Below are positions 46,013 to 53,990 of a stretch of DNA of 64,000 bases, piece after piece (the stretch's first letter is position 1; each line of letters begins with the position of its first letter). Source of the DNA: Paenibacillus thalictri (GTDB lineage: Bacteria; Bacillota; Bacilli; Paenibacillales; NBRC-103111). Where the stretch lies: positions 124,001-188,000 of the forward strand of contig NZ_SIRE01000009.1 in assembly GCF_004307995.1 (NCBI RefSeq). The letters are read 5' to 3'. The translations under genes and the position numbers were made by a program. The notes below the pieces were generated by a model that did no database searches, had not been told where the DNA came from, and saw only the letters and a list, made by a program, of their open reading frames with translations.

Positions 46013-47014
46013 ATGTTAAAAGTAGCCATGGTTGGCTGCGGTACAATGGGAAGAAGCCACGCTTATAATCTCTCGCGGATGCCCGAGGTGGAGTTCGTCG
46101 GCATTTATGACGCGCAGCATGAACTGGCTGAGAAAGTGGCTGCCGAATATGGCGCCGCTGCTTTTGCTTCCTTCGACGAAATGATCGGAACCGCCGATCC
46201 GGATCTGGTATGCGTGACGCTGCCGACGTATTTGCATAAGGAATACGTGCTGAGAACGGCGGAATACGGCAAGCACGTCTTCTGTGAAAAGCCGATCGCA
46301 CCTACGGTGGAGGATGCCGCGGAAATGATGCAGTTTTGCGAAAGCAAGGGCGTCAAGCTGTTTGTCGGGCATGTAGTCCGCTTTTTCCCGGAATACGCGG
46401 ATATGAAGAAACATATCGATTCAGGCGCAATCGGCCGCATTGGGGTGGTACACACCAAACGGATCGGCTCACATCCGGGCCAAGCCAGGGCATGGTACAA
46501 AAACGCCTCGCTCAGCGGTGGAGTGATCATGGATCTGATGATCCACGATATCGATTATTTGCGCTCCGTGCTGGGAAAGGCTGTCAGCGTGTACGCCGTG
46601 CAGAAAACGTCGGAATCGCTGGACTATGCATTGGTCACCTTAAGGTTCGCTAATGGAGCGATTGCCAATTTGGAAGCGAGTTGGGGGTATCCGGGGCCAT
46701 TTACGACTGCTGCAGAATTTGCCGGAAGTGAAGGCGTAATCCGTTTCAATAGCGAACAGGCCAAGTCGCTGAAAATCGCCAAAACGGTCATAGACGAGCA
46801 AGGCGAACATGCCGTCTCCGTACCGAAAAGCCCGACCATGTTTGATCCGTATTACCTGGAGCTGAAACATTTTATCGAGTGCATTCAAACGGGCGCCGAA
46901 CCGATCGTGTCGGCGGCCGACGCTTGCGCGGCACTGGCGATTTCACTGGCCGCGGCCGAGTCGGCCCGGACGGGCAAGCCGGTCGCTTTGCAGCCGGCGG
47001 AAGGGGGATTGTAA
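46013..47014 (+). CDS. Gfo/Idh/MocA-family NAD(P)-dependent sugar oxidoreductase 1
   Basis: A 333-residue dehydrogenase. The Rossmann motif is VAMVGCGTMGRSHAYNL, the catalytic EKP motif is in HVFCEKPIAPT, and the C-terminal alpha/beta domain has the family GGVIMDLMIHDIDYLRSVLG. It shares an operon with a second family member one base downstream. Substrates for such pairs are often inositol-type cyclitols or deoxy sugars. The exact substrate is not evident. Confidence 0.9.
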   Translation: MLKVAMVGCGTMGRSHAYNLSRMPEVEFVGIYDAQHELAEKVAAEYGAAAFASFDEMIGTADPDLVCVTLPTYLHKEYVLRTAEYGKHVFCEKPIAPTVEDAAEMMQFCESKGVKLFVGHVVRFFPEYADMKKHIDSGAIGRIGVVHTKRIGSHPGQARAWYKNASLSGGVIMDLMIHDIDYLRSVLGKAVSVYAVQKTSESLDYALVTLRFANGAIANLEASWGYPGPFTTAAEFAGSEGVIRFNSEQAKSLKIAKTVIDEQGEHAVSVPKSPTMFDPYYLELKHFIECIQTGAEPIVSAADACAALAISLAAAESARTGKPVALQPAEGGL

Positions 47015-47015
47015 T

Positions 47016-48005
47016 ATGAAGAAGCTGAAGATCGGCTTTATCAGCTTTGCCCACGGTCACGCGTTCAGCTACATCAACTGCATGTCCCGTCTGCCCGAGG
47101 TGGAGATTGTCGGTATTGCCGACGACAACGAGAGCCGGGTCGCAGAAGTTGCGGCAAAATACGGTGTGCCTTATTTTGCCGATTATAACGAGCTGCTGCA
47201 GACCGATGTGGACGCTGTCGTCATCTGCTCGGAGAACGTGTACCACGCTCCCATCACAATAGCCGCGGCGCGCGCGAAAAAACATATTTTGTGCGAGAAG
47301 CCGTTGGGCACGTCCACGAAAGATATGGAGCAGATGATTCGGGAATGCCGCGATCACGGCGTACAACTGATGACCGCGTTCCCGTGCCGATATATACCGG
47401 CTGTTGTGCAGGCTAAACAGGCAATTGACAGCGGCGAGATCGGAGACATTGTGGCGATCAAAGGTACGAACCGCGGCCGGATGCCGGGCCGTTGGTTTAT
47501 CGATAAGTCGCTGTCGGGCGGCGGCGCGGTATTTGACCACACCGTACATGTCATGGATCTAATGCACTGGTTTCTCGGCTGCAAAGCAGTCGAAGTATAT
47601 GGCATTGCGGATACGCTGTTTAACGATGTCGACATCGACGATGCAGGTATGGTGCATGCCAAGTTCGCCAATGGCGTGGTGACGGTTCTCGACCCCAGCT
47701 GGTCGCGGTCGCAGAAGTCGTTTCCGATGTGGGGCGACGTCACAATGGAAATCATCGGGACTAAAGGCGTCATTTCCGTCGACGGTTTCGCCCAGAAAAA
47801 CGAACTTTACAGCGATCAGGCGATCAAGCCGCAGTGGAGCCACTGGGGAGACGATATGGACCAATATTTGGTCCAAGCGTTCGTGCAGGCGCTGCTTACC
47901 GGAACGCCGGTTCCGATTACCGGCGAAGACGGGATGAACGCCGCCGCGGTAGCGCTGGCCGCTTATGAATCGGCGCGCACCGGCGAACCGGTTCGCTTGG
48001 ATTAG
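47016..48005 (+). CDS. Gfo/Idh/MocA-family NAD(P)-dependent sugar oxidoreductase 2
   Basis: A 329-residue relative of the preceding protein. It begins IGFISFAHGHAFSYINCMSR, a variant cofactor loop in which the usual GxGxxG is SFAHGHA, as in a known subset of the family that contains histidines there. EKP is retained in HILCEKPLGTS and the domain-2 motif is GGAVFDHTVHVMDLMHWFLG. The gene follows one base after the first, so translation is coupled. The two may catalyse successive oxidation and reduction of the same sugar, as in paired systems elsewhere; this is inference. Confidence 0.9.
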   Translation: MKKLKIGFISFAHGHAFSYINCMSRLPEVEIVGIADDNESRVAEVAAKYGVPYFADYNELLQTDVDAVVICSENVYHAPITIAAARAKKHILCEKPLGTSTKDMEQMIRECRDHGVQLMTAFPCRYIPAVVQAKQAIDSGEIGDIVAIKGTNRGRMPGRWFIDKSLSGGGAVFDHTVHVMDLMHWFLGCKAVEVYGIADTLFNDVDIDDAGMVHAKFANGVVTVLDPSWSRSQKSFPMWGDVTMEIIGTKGVISVDGFAQKNELYSDQAIKPQWSHWGDDMDQYLVQAFVQALLTGTPVPITGEDGMNAAAVALAAYESARTGEPVRLD

Positions 48006-48023
48006 GTTTTACATCCACATAGG

Positions 48024-48054
48024 AAAAAAAGGAGCCGACTGCGCTCCTTTTTTT
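48024..48054. terminator. Bidirectional terminator
   Basis: AAAAAAGGAGC and GCTCCTTTTTT flank a seven-base loop, with A and T runs on both sides between convergent genes. Confidence 0.9.
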
Positions 48055-48066
48055 ATTGGGCCGGGT

Positions 48067-48672
48067 TTAATCCACTTTTGCACCAAACGAACGCAAGAAC
48101 ACAACGGCTTGCGCCGCATCCATGCGAACCCCTTTGACGTCCAGTGATTTGAAATCGATTCCTTCCACGAAAGCCCCGCGTAAATCCGCGTTGTGCAGTC
48201 TGGCTTTGCTTAGTTGGGTACGCGTCAAATCTGCGTCTCTTAAGTCTGCTTTCTCCAGATTGGAGCCGTACAGATCGGCTTCATAGAAGCGGACACCCCG
48301 TAAATTTTGTTTGGACAAGTTGACTTCCCGCAGGTTAGTGTAGGACCAGTCTCCCTTGGCAATCGTGATGCCATCGAATTGGGCTTGGGTAAAGTCGGAA
48401 CCGGTCATTTTACACTCGGTAAATTTGGCGACGAACAGATTGGCCCCTTGAAAGTTGCAATTGGTGAAGGCCGACTCATTATGTATGGAAGCATTTAGCG
48501 AGGCGCCGCGAAAATCGCATTCCGTAAATCGGCATCCGTAGGTATTGATCTCCTCCAAGGAAGCGCCGCGAAAGCTGCAGCGTACGAAGGTGCATCTCAG
48601 CAGTTCCCCGTCCCTTTGATCGGATCGGCTGAAATCGGTATCTTCATAGGTTTGATCCGTATATTGATACAT
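48067..48672 (-). CDS. Pentapeptide-repeat protein
   Basis: A 201-residue protein with about 25 tandem A(D/N)LXX-type repeats, giving a right-handed beta-helix. Clear repeats include ADLYGSNLEKADLRDADLTR and ADLRGAFVEG. Some relatives (Qnr, McbG) protect gyrase from inhibitors, but most have unknown roles and I see no feature to decide. The ATG at 48672 (MYQYTDQTYED) has a GGGGGA site at a reasonable distance; an ATG at 48690 would add six residues. Confidence 0.88.
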   Translation of the reverse strand: MYQYTDQTYEDTDFSRSDQRDGELLRCTFVRCSFRGASLEEINTYGCRFTECDFRGASLNASIHNESAFTNCNFQGANLFVAKFTECKMTGSDFTQAQFDGITIAKGDWSYTNLREVNLSKQNLRGVRFYEADLYGSNLEKADLRDADLTRTQLSKARLHNADLRGAFVEGIDFKSLDVKGVRMDAAQAVVFLRSFGAKVD

Positions 48673-48855
48673 AGCTTGGTCATCCCCCATCAAAATCGTT
48701 CGAATAAATCCAGTATATCAAACAAATGTTCGTAAATAAAAGGGGTAAACAGAGATTCCTAACTGTGAGCTGCTTTTGTCGATTTTGAAAAGTTGGAGGA
48801 GATAAGAACTATGACCCGGTTTATATCATATTTTAGTATAAAAAATAAAAAAATG

Positions 48856-48883
48856 TAGACATATGGGATAAAATAGGTAATAT
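48856..48883 (+). promoter_or_regulatory. Candidate promoter of the Agr-like locus
   Basis: TAGACA at 48856-48861 and TAATAT at 48878-48883 with a 16-base spacer lie 40 bases before the first gene. The surrounding 150 bases are very AT-rich and I found no clear LytTR binding repeats. Confidence 0.4.
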
Positions 48884-48922
48884 TGTAATTAATTATTTGT
48901 TTTATTAAGAGGAGATTGTTTC

Positions 48923-49600
48923 GTGGAATATGTCGCGTTCTTTATTCTCGGTACTATTGATATATTTTTGGTTCTGGCCTTCATCTTTAAAATATTTCGT
49001 TGGCCTCTCGGTTCCTATATTAAAGAGTGCATTCTCATAGCGTTTTTATGTTCTCTTGAATCGTTTGCGAATCGATTTGTCTTTGATCTGGCTGAATACG
49101 ATGCTTTAATACAAGTAGTGACTATTATGCTGTGCGTGCATTATATCTTGCGAGTAAATTTCTATCATGCGATAACGTTATCGGTCATTGGCGTGATGGC
49201 CTACTTTGAAGTAGTTTATGTTATGTATCAAGTACTAGAACAAATTGATATCGTTTCCACTTCTGATGCAGCGGCTTCGGTTGGTGAAGGTACATTTATA
49301 ATTCAGCTTACAAGCGAAACTTTCGCTGCGATAATCGTATGGTTAATATATAAGTTTAATCTGGGCTTTTCTTATGTTGCTGTTCCTCCCCATGACCGCA
49401 AAACCAAGTTTACAGCCGAAGAAAAGATAAATATGACAGTTGATTTTGTGGCGGCTCTTGTTATTTTTGCTACTAATTACTGCATTATCACATTAGGTCG
49501 ACTTGGAATCGGCGCTATGATGGTTTCGGAATTTATCGCTTTATGTTTGTTGTTATATCTGGCAAGAAGGAGGGATTATGCACATGACAGACCCCATTGA
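48923..49600 (+). CDS. AgrC-like polytopic membrane protein lacking a kinase domain
   Basis: A 225-residue membrane protein with six to seven hydrophobic helices (first FFILGTIDIFLVLAFIFKIF, last MMVSEFIALCLLLYLARRR). The number and spacing of helices resemble the sensor part of AgrC-type kinases, yet the gene ends right where a kinase domain would start. It overlaps agrB by 17 bases. Base composition is AT-richer than the rest of the window. It may be a peptide sensor working with the separate kinase at 51400, or an accessory to AgrB; neither is shown by sequence. GTG at 48923 follows AAGAGGAGA. Confidence 0.75.
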   Translation: MEYVAFFILGTIDIFLVLAFIFKIFRWPLGSYIKECILIAFLCSLESFANRFVFDLAEYDALIQVVTIMLCVHYILRVNFYHAITLSVIGVMAYFEVVYVMYQVLEQIDIVSTSDAAASVGEGTFIIQLTSETFAAIIVWLIYKFNLGFSYVAVPPHDRKTKFTAEEKINMTVDFVAALVIFATNYCIITLGRLGIGAMMVSEFIALCLLLYLARRRDYAHDRPH

Positions 49601-50108
49601 CTTTGCCGCCGAGCGTATATCGAATTTGATTAAAAAATTAAATCCTGAAGAAACTGTTGAAGTCGAAGTCATGAACTACTCGTTGAGTCTGGGAATGAAT
49701 TTGCTACTGACAGTATCTTTTATTATGGCGATCGGATTTATGACGAATACTGCTTTATCGACGCTTCTCTCCTTCCTGATATTCGCAGTCCAACGTTTTT
49801 TTGTGAAAGGATTCCATTTCAAGTCTTTGACACTATGTGTTTTGGTCACAACTACGCTAATTGCCTCGATACCGCATTTACCATTACCACAGCTTGCTAT
49901 TACCCCTATCGGAATTGTATGTACACTAATTATCCTCTATAAGGCTAAAGTAAAGCCGATTGCCAAATTGATTCCGTTTTTTGTTATAGCTATCGGTATG
50001 ATTCTTCAAGATTCTGTAATTATATTAGCATGTGCTGCTCAGGCGATAACACTGGTACCGAAAGGAGGTGATTTTAATGTCGAGTACACTCGTAAAAAAA
50101 ATTGCTAA
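49584..50108 (+). CDS. agrB: AgrB-like peptide-processing membrane endopeptidase
   Basis: A 174-residue AgrB-family protein with several membrane helices. The catalytic pair is visible as His78 and Cys85 in RFFVKGFHFKSLTLC, the same His+7 to Cys spacing as in staphylococcal AgrB; the usual GG before His is KGF here. AgrB cuts the C-terminal tail from AgrD and helps form its lactone or thiolactone ring. ATG at 49584 is nine bases after AAGGAGGG and is preferred over 49578. The 3' end overlaps the small agrD-like gene by 32 bases, a typical order. Confidence 0.88.
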   Translation: MTDPIDFAAERISNLIKKLNPEETVEVEVMNYSLSLGMNLLLTVSFIMAIGFMTNTALSTLLSFLIFAVQRFFVKGFHFKSLTLCVLVTTTLIASIPHLPLPQLAITPIGIVCTLIILYKAKVKPIAKLIPFFVIAIGMILQDSVIILACAAQAITLVPKGGDFNVEYTRKKNC

Positions 50109-50208
50109 GTATTCTTCACAAGTATTAAGCGTGGTCGCATTGATTCTTGTTGTCACTAACAAGCTGCCGATTGGTGACAAAGAAGTTCCCGCTAGCTTGA
50201 GAAAGTAG
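50077..50208 (+). CDS. agrD: AgrD-like autoinducer prepeptide, 43 residues, no cysteine
   Basis: This short gene has an excellent ribosome site (AAAGGAGGTG, seven bases before ATG). The product has an amphipathic, basic N-terminal helix (residues 1-18), a hydrophobic stretch LSVVALILVV (17-26), the segment TNKLPI (27-32) and a tail DKEVPASLRK (34-43) that matches the conserved acidic-EVP-x-L tail recognised by AgrB. No Cys occurs anywhere, and Ser is absent from the expected ring; the only nearby hydroxyl is Thr27. So the mature signal may be a Thr lactone or a linear peptide. It begins inside the agrB 3' end. Identification rests on position and tail motif. Confidence 0.82.
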   Translation: MSSTLVKKIAKYSSQVLSVVALILVVTNKLPIGDKEVPASLRK

Positions 50209-50216
50209 TACCGCCT

Positions 50217-50573
50217 ATGAATTCAGTCATCAGTCTGGATGTTCCTTGTTACGATGAAACCGTATCTACAAACGAGATTCTTTTTATCGAGCTGGCATAC
50301 AAGAATAAGGTTCCCAAAATACTTGTCCACACCAAGGAAAATGAATTCGTTTCCAAAATATCGGGATCGATGGAAGCCATGGAAATATTGCTGGCCAAGT
50401 TCGGGTTTGTTCGTGTGGACAGCGGGGTTCTGGTTAATCTGAACTACTTCGGCTCATTTGAGAAGAATTTTTATGGCGGTATCAACTTATGTTTTATTGA
50501 CTCTGCGAAAAAAGTAAGTTGTTCTCGTTCCGGTTACTCCAGAGCTAAACAAATATTGGAATCTGATGGTTAA
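50217..50573 (+). CDS. Stand-alone LytTR DNA-binding protein
   Basis: A 118-residue protein that is almost entirely one LytTR domain: EILFIELAYKNKVPKILVHT, then FVRVDSGVLVNLNYFGSFE and a conserved C-terminal helix. There is no receiver domain, so it is not a standard AgrA. It starts eight bases after agrD and may regulate the locus in response to the peptide or to the next LytTR-type protein. Weak ribosome site, suggesting translational coupling to agrD. Confidence 0.82.
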   Translation: MNSVISLDVPCYDETVSTNEILFIELAYKNKVPKILVHTKENEFVSKISGSMEAMEILLAKFGFVRVDSGVLVNLNYFGSFEKNFYGGINLCFIDSAKKVSCSRSGYSRAKQILESDG

Positions 50574-50750
50574 AGTTAAACATCGGGTTCCTTTTTGTTT
50601 TTCATTCTATTATCATAGGAGATAAAATTCGTCAATAGCAGATTTTATATGGTAAATCCGTCGTTCCAAAACTGTAAAAAATTGTGGTATATTGTGAATA
50701 CACAACTTGCAGATTGTACACTTGAATACAATATAAGGGTGGCTAATCGC

Positions 50751-51239
50751 ATGGTTATACAGTCTGGAGAGAAGCTTTTTCAAGCCATTAACGAAATCAT
50801 ACAACCCCATATGGCGGGTCTGGATGACGAAACCTTGCAGCAATTAACCGATGCTGTTGCAGCAGCTATCAATCAACATGAAGCGCGGCTGCGCGCTCTG
50901 GTGCTGGATCCGAACGAACCGGGAGAATTGATCAATATTTTCGTGGATGAAATCTTGTATATAGATACCGATAAAAAAAGACGGATCGTACATCATCACA
51001 AAAATGGGGCCGATTACATGGAGGCCGCATCATTAAACGATTTTAATGAAAGTGTCTCGTTTTTTGAACATGGCTTTCGGATGCTGGACAACTCAAATTT
51101 CGTGAATGTCGATTTGGCTCGCAGTTTTAATAAAACGCGCGGTGAAGTGTATTTTGACGAAAATCAGCGTAAGGCGGCAAGCGTCGCAAGAACTCATGCC
51201 TCATTGCTGCAGCATGAACTGAAAATTCGGGGTCTTTAA
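50751..51239 (+). CDS. Second LytTR-type protein with short N-terminal helical region
   Basis: About 162 residues. The first 55 are helical (LFQAINEIIQPHMAGLDDET) with no recognised domain; the C-terminal 100 resemble a divergent LytTR domain (VDEILYIDTDKKRRIVHHH, then FRMLDNSNFVNVDLARSF). AAGGGTGG lies eight bases before the ATG at 50751. An in-frame ATG at 50649 has no ribosome site. An inverted repeat TTGTG-AATA-CACAA is just upstream at 50693-50706 and could be a regulatory site. It lies between the first LytTR gene and the kinase gene, all in one direction. Confidence 0.72.
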   Translation: MVIQSGEKLFQAINEIIQPHMAGLDDETLQQLTDAVAAAINQHEARLRALVLDPNEPGELINIFVDEILYIDTDKKRRIVHHHKNGADYMEAASLNDFNESVSFFEHGFRMLDNSNFVNVDLARSFNKTRGEVYFDENQRKAASVARTHASLLQHELKIRGL

Positions 51240-51399
51240 TCGATTGCAAACTTATATAAACGACAACTAACCGGCTGCGGCCGGTTCATTTGCGTTGCAG
51301 CTAATGAAAAAACAATCCAATCCAAAGCCTTCCGCTCCTTCCTCCCGCAACAATTCAAGTAGAGTGTAAAATAATGGGTTAAAAGAGGTGAGGAAGCTT

Positions 51400-53160
51400 A
51401 TGCAGTTGATAAAAGGAATAAACTATACGTCTTTCATCAAAAGCCGAGCTGCAATTCTGTTAGCGGGTGCACTGATCTTGAGCTTCTGTGGCATATTATA
51501 CAGACAATATGAGTTGCATAGTCAGAAGCAAAATGTTCAAGCCGTTATCGGCGCATTGCAACTATTGGATCACCACTTTTTGAAGTATGAGACGCTGTTG
51601 GATTCGGTTGTTTCCAATATGACTGAGGAGAAACAGGTTGCGATCATTTCTGAAGACCCGTATGAACATTTTGTGGCATCCGAGAAATTACAACGGGAAG
51701 TGCTTACCCCATTATTATTAACTCATCCGGAGATAAGCTTTCTACAATTGCAAGTGGAGGATGGGGTGGAGATATCAAGTGGAAATGAATTTAAAGGTGG
51801 AGGGACCAAGCTGTTTGATCCCGTATCCGATTTTATTACGGTAAATCTCAATCATTCTTTTACCATGATTAAGCCAATAAACCTATATTCCAAACGAGCG
51901 AATTTACGGTTGGACTTACAACCTGACAGTGTATTATACGACGAGTTGGATTCCAAAGGCTGTTTCGAATGCTCATTGGTTATATTAGCAGATGATGGAA
52001 AGACGGTCTTCCCAAGCGGGCATGCCACCTTAATGGACATGGATTCAAACCGCACTTATACCCGACAGTCGGATTACTTGCGATGGTCCGTTACCGGAAT
52101 AGAGCCTTCGATATATCAATTGTTCGTAAATCTAAAATGGGTGTATCTTTTTTTATGTATTTCACTGGTATGGATCAGTTGGCGAATATGGAGCAGGCAG
52201 CCAAAAGCTAAATTAGCAGATTTGGACGAAAACGGGAAGCGATTCATTGAAACGATGCAAACTAAAGGAGAATGCGCGGTCCAAAACGAAAGTAAAGCGT
52301 CGCTTTCCACGGAAGAATTTCTGAATTATAGCGCATTAAAGCTGCAATATAACGAGCATTTCTTATATAACACGCTTGAAACGATCAATTGCTACGCCAT
52401 TTTGCATGATACAGGCGAAATCTCGGAAATCGTTGAAGCCGCAGCCGGCTTGATCCGCTATTCCGAATCGAGGAAACAAAAGGCAACACTTAAGCAAGAG
52501 CTTGAAAACATACGCCAATTTCAAATTGTGCTGGAATACAGGCTGCAGAAAAAAGTGAATCTGGTCGTAGAGGTGCCGGATCGGTATGAGCAAGTGATTT
52601 TACCCAAACTGACTTTACAGCCCCTTGTGGACAATTGCATATTGCATGCCTTTAAGGACGGACTGGATTCGGAGCATCGCATTCGGATCTATCTTGAGGA
52701 AGCGGAGCGGCACTATGCCATTTATGTTGAAGATAACGGATGCGGCTTCAAAGCAGATGCGGCACCCATGCTCAGGGAGCACCTGAGTACAGGGCAACCT
52801 GAAGTAGGCAGGGGATTGGTTACGGTAGAGCAGCGGTTACAGCTGATTTTTGGACCGGCGTCTGGTTTGGAGGCGGTCAGTATCAAGCCGCATGGGGCAG
52901 AAGTTCGTATCCTCATACCAAAGCAAATTTCGGTCAATGGAGAAAGAGCGCCCGCAAATTGTGCAGCTCGCTGGGGTTATTTTTTTGAAAATGCAAGTAA
53001 AAGCGAGATATGCTGTGCGGCAAAGAGAATTTGTGGAGGGCGGGGCCAATTTGGTTTGCCAAAATGTCTCCATTCGGCCGCCAAGCAGTCCAGGATTTCT
53101 TTACAGCCAACCGCTCCGGGTGTAGTATTCAAATCAAGATTTATCGGCAAGGTCCGATAA
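51400..53160 (+). CDS. LytS/YesM-type membrane histidine kinase with aberrant C-terminal extension
   Basis: About 586 residues. A membrane helix (AAILLAGALILSFCGILY, about 17-34), an extracellular region to about 245, a second helix (WVYLFLCISLVWISW), then a His_kinase domain with phospho-His320 in YNEHFLYNTLETI and a HATPase domain with LVDNCILHAFKDGL and VEDNGCGFK, GRGLVTVEQRL. The domain should end near residue 510 (EVRILIPKQ). The last 75 residues are not domain-like and their codons overlap a promoter duplicated at 55231, so the true 3' end was probably replaced or read through. It may supply the kinase missing from the Agr-like sensor. ATG at 51400 follows AAGAGGTGAGG. Confidence 0.82.
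   Translation: MQLIKGINYTSFIKSRAAILLAGALILSFCGILYRQYELHSQKQNVQAVIGALQLLDHHFLKYETLLDSVVSNMTEEKQVAIISEDPYEHFVASEKLQREVLTPLLLTHPEISFLQLQVEDGVEISSGNEFKGGGTKLFDPVSDFITVNLNHSFTMIKPINLYSKRANLRLDLQPDSVLYDELDSKGCFECSLVILADDGKTVFPSGHATLMDMDSNRTYTRQSDYLRWSVTGIEPSIYQLFVNLKWVYLFLCISLVWISWRIWSRQPKAKLADLDENGKRFIETMQTKGECAVQNESKASLSTEEFLNYSALKLQYNEHFLYNTLETINCYAILHDTGEISEIVEAAAGLIRYSESRKQKATLKQELENIRQFQIVLEYRLQKKVNLVVEVPDRYEQVILPKLTLQPLVDNCILHAFKDGLDSEHRIRIYLEEAERHYAIYVEDNGCGFKADAAPMLREHLSTGQPEVGRGLVTVEQRLQLIFGPASGLEAVSIKPHGAEVRILIPKQISVNGERAPANCAARWGYFFENASKSEICCAAKRICGGRGQFGLPKCLHSAAKQSRISLQPTAPGVVFKSRFIGKVR
53100..53128 (+). promoter_or_regulatory. Promoter of c-di-AMP riboswitch 1
   Basis: TTTACA (53100-53105), 17 bases, TAGTAT (53123-53128). 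The same boxes, spacing and flanks are at 55231-55259, so the promoter and riboswitch were duplicated together. It lies inside the end of the kinase frame. Confidence 0.75.
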
Positions 53161-53165
53161 GCGAA

Positions 53166-53347
53166 TCGCTGAATTTCTTCGTAGTGAAGAAAGCGGGGGA
53201 ACCAATGTGTCGTGAAGTGCCTGCGTGAAGAGCGGTAAACATGACTTGGGGTGAATCCGGTTGTGCGGAGCGAGTGGGCTCCGCCACACGGTAGGGCGAC
53301 TCTCACCGTCCGAATCCGACAGCTAACCTCGTAAGCATATGGAGAGA
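53166..53347 (+). promoter_or_regulatory. Cyclic-di-AMP riboswitch 1 (ydaO/yuaA type)
   Basis: The conserved parts are present in order: ATCGCTGAATTTCTTC, GAAAGCGGGGGAACCAATG, GGGGTGAATCC, GGTAGGGCGACTCTCACCG, then CCGAATCCGACAGCTAACCT and CGTAAGC. This class binds c-di-AMP and usually turns expression off. It precedes a terminator and the small gene at 53476. Confidence 0.93.
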
Positions 53348-53390
53348 GAACCGCGTTCGAGCTATGCGGATTGCGCGCAATTTGTCCAAG

Positions 53391-53432
53391 AGCCCGAGAG
53401 CAGGGATCCTCTGCTCTTTTGGGCTTATTTTG
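53391..53432 (+). terminator. Terminator of riboswitch 1
   Basis: AGCCCGAGAGCAG (53391-53403) pairs with CTGCTCTTTTGGGCT (from 53411) with a small bulge, followed by a T-rich stretch. Confidence 0.75.
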
Positions 53433-53475
53433 TTGTATTCAGAGACTTATATGAACGATTGGGAGAGTGGTAGAA

Positions 53476-53934
53476 ATGGTTGAAGTAAGTGACCCCCTGA
53501 CTGGCATAAGTGACATTCGCTTAGCGAATAGCAGGGTAGGATTAATGGAAATATTCCGGTTCGATTGCGATTGGGCAGCAGGCCATCAGATGAACAGCTG
53601 TGCAGGAGAATATTGCTGCGGAGTGCTTAAAATCTGCAGCAGCGGGGCCAGCGGATGGGGAGAATTCGCTTTTGCTTACCCGCAGCAGAAATTCGATATG
53701 ATTCATTGGGCGTGTGTCTTTACGCATCTGAAGGGACTTTCCATCGCCGGTGCCATTCGTTACGTGCAATGCGGACCTGAAGGATGGGACGATATCAGGC
53801 AGAAAGCGGCGTTGGCCGCTTTATCTGATCTGGCCCGGCAACTGCTGCATCCCGCAGACCAGCCGCAAGCAGCGGCCTACCCGCTAACGCGTTCCTACTT
53901 AATTGCGCATTCGCAGGCTTATTTTTCTTGTTAG
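53476..53934 (+). CDS. Unknown protein controlled by a c-di-AMP riboswitch
   Basis: A 152-residue soluble protein that I do not recognise. There is no signal peptide or membrane helix. The segment GVLKICSSGASGWGEFAFAY resembles the GWGE turn of the N-terminal capping domain of enolase-superfamily proteins, but the barrel is missing, so that is weak. Several cysteines (NSCAGEYCCGVLKICSS) cluster in the first half. ATG at 53476 follows GGGAGAG by eight bases. Genes under this riboswitch class often serve potassium or osmolyte transport or cell-wall processes, so a role in that response is possible but only contextual. Confidence 0.7.
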   Translation: MVEVSDPLTGISDIRLANSRVGLMEIFRFDCDWAAGHQMNSCAGEYCCGVLKICSSGASGWGEFAFAYPQQKFDMIHWACVFTHLKGLSIAGAIRYVQCGPEGWDDIRQKAALAALSDLARQLLHPADQPQAAAYPLTRSYLIAHSQAYFSC

Positions 53935-53990
53935 CGCAAGCTTCCCCAATCAAGCTCCTGTTCGATTCGCAACGCGGACAGGAGCCGCCG

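Noticed and set aside
52977..53306. Minus-strand open frames at 52977-53306 and 55183-55663 whose translations resemble each other
   Set aside because: The resemblance comes from the duplicated promoter-riboswitch DNA read backwards; conserved riboswitch bases explain it better than a gene.
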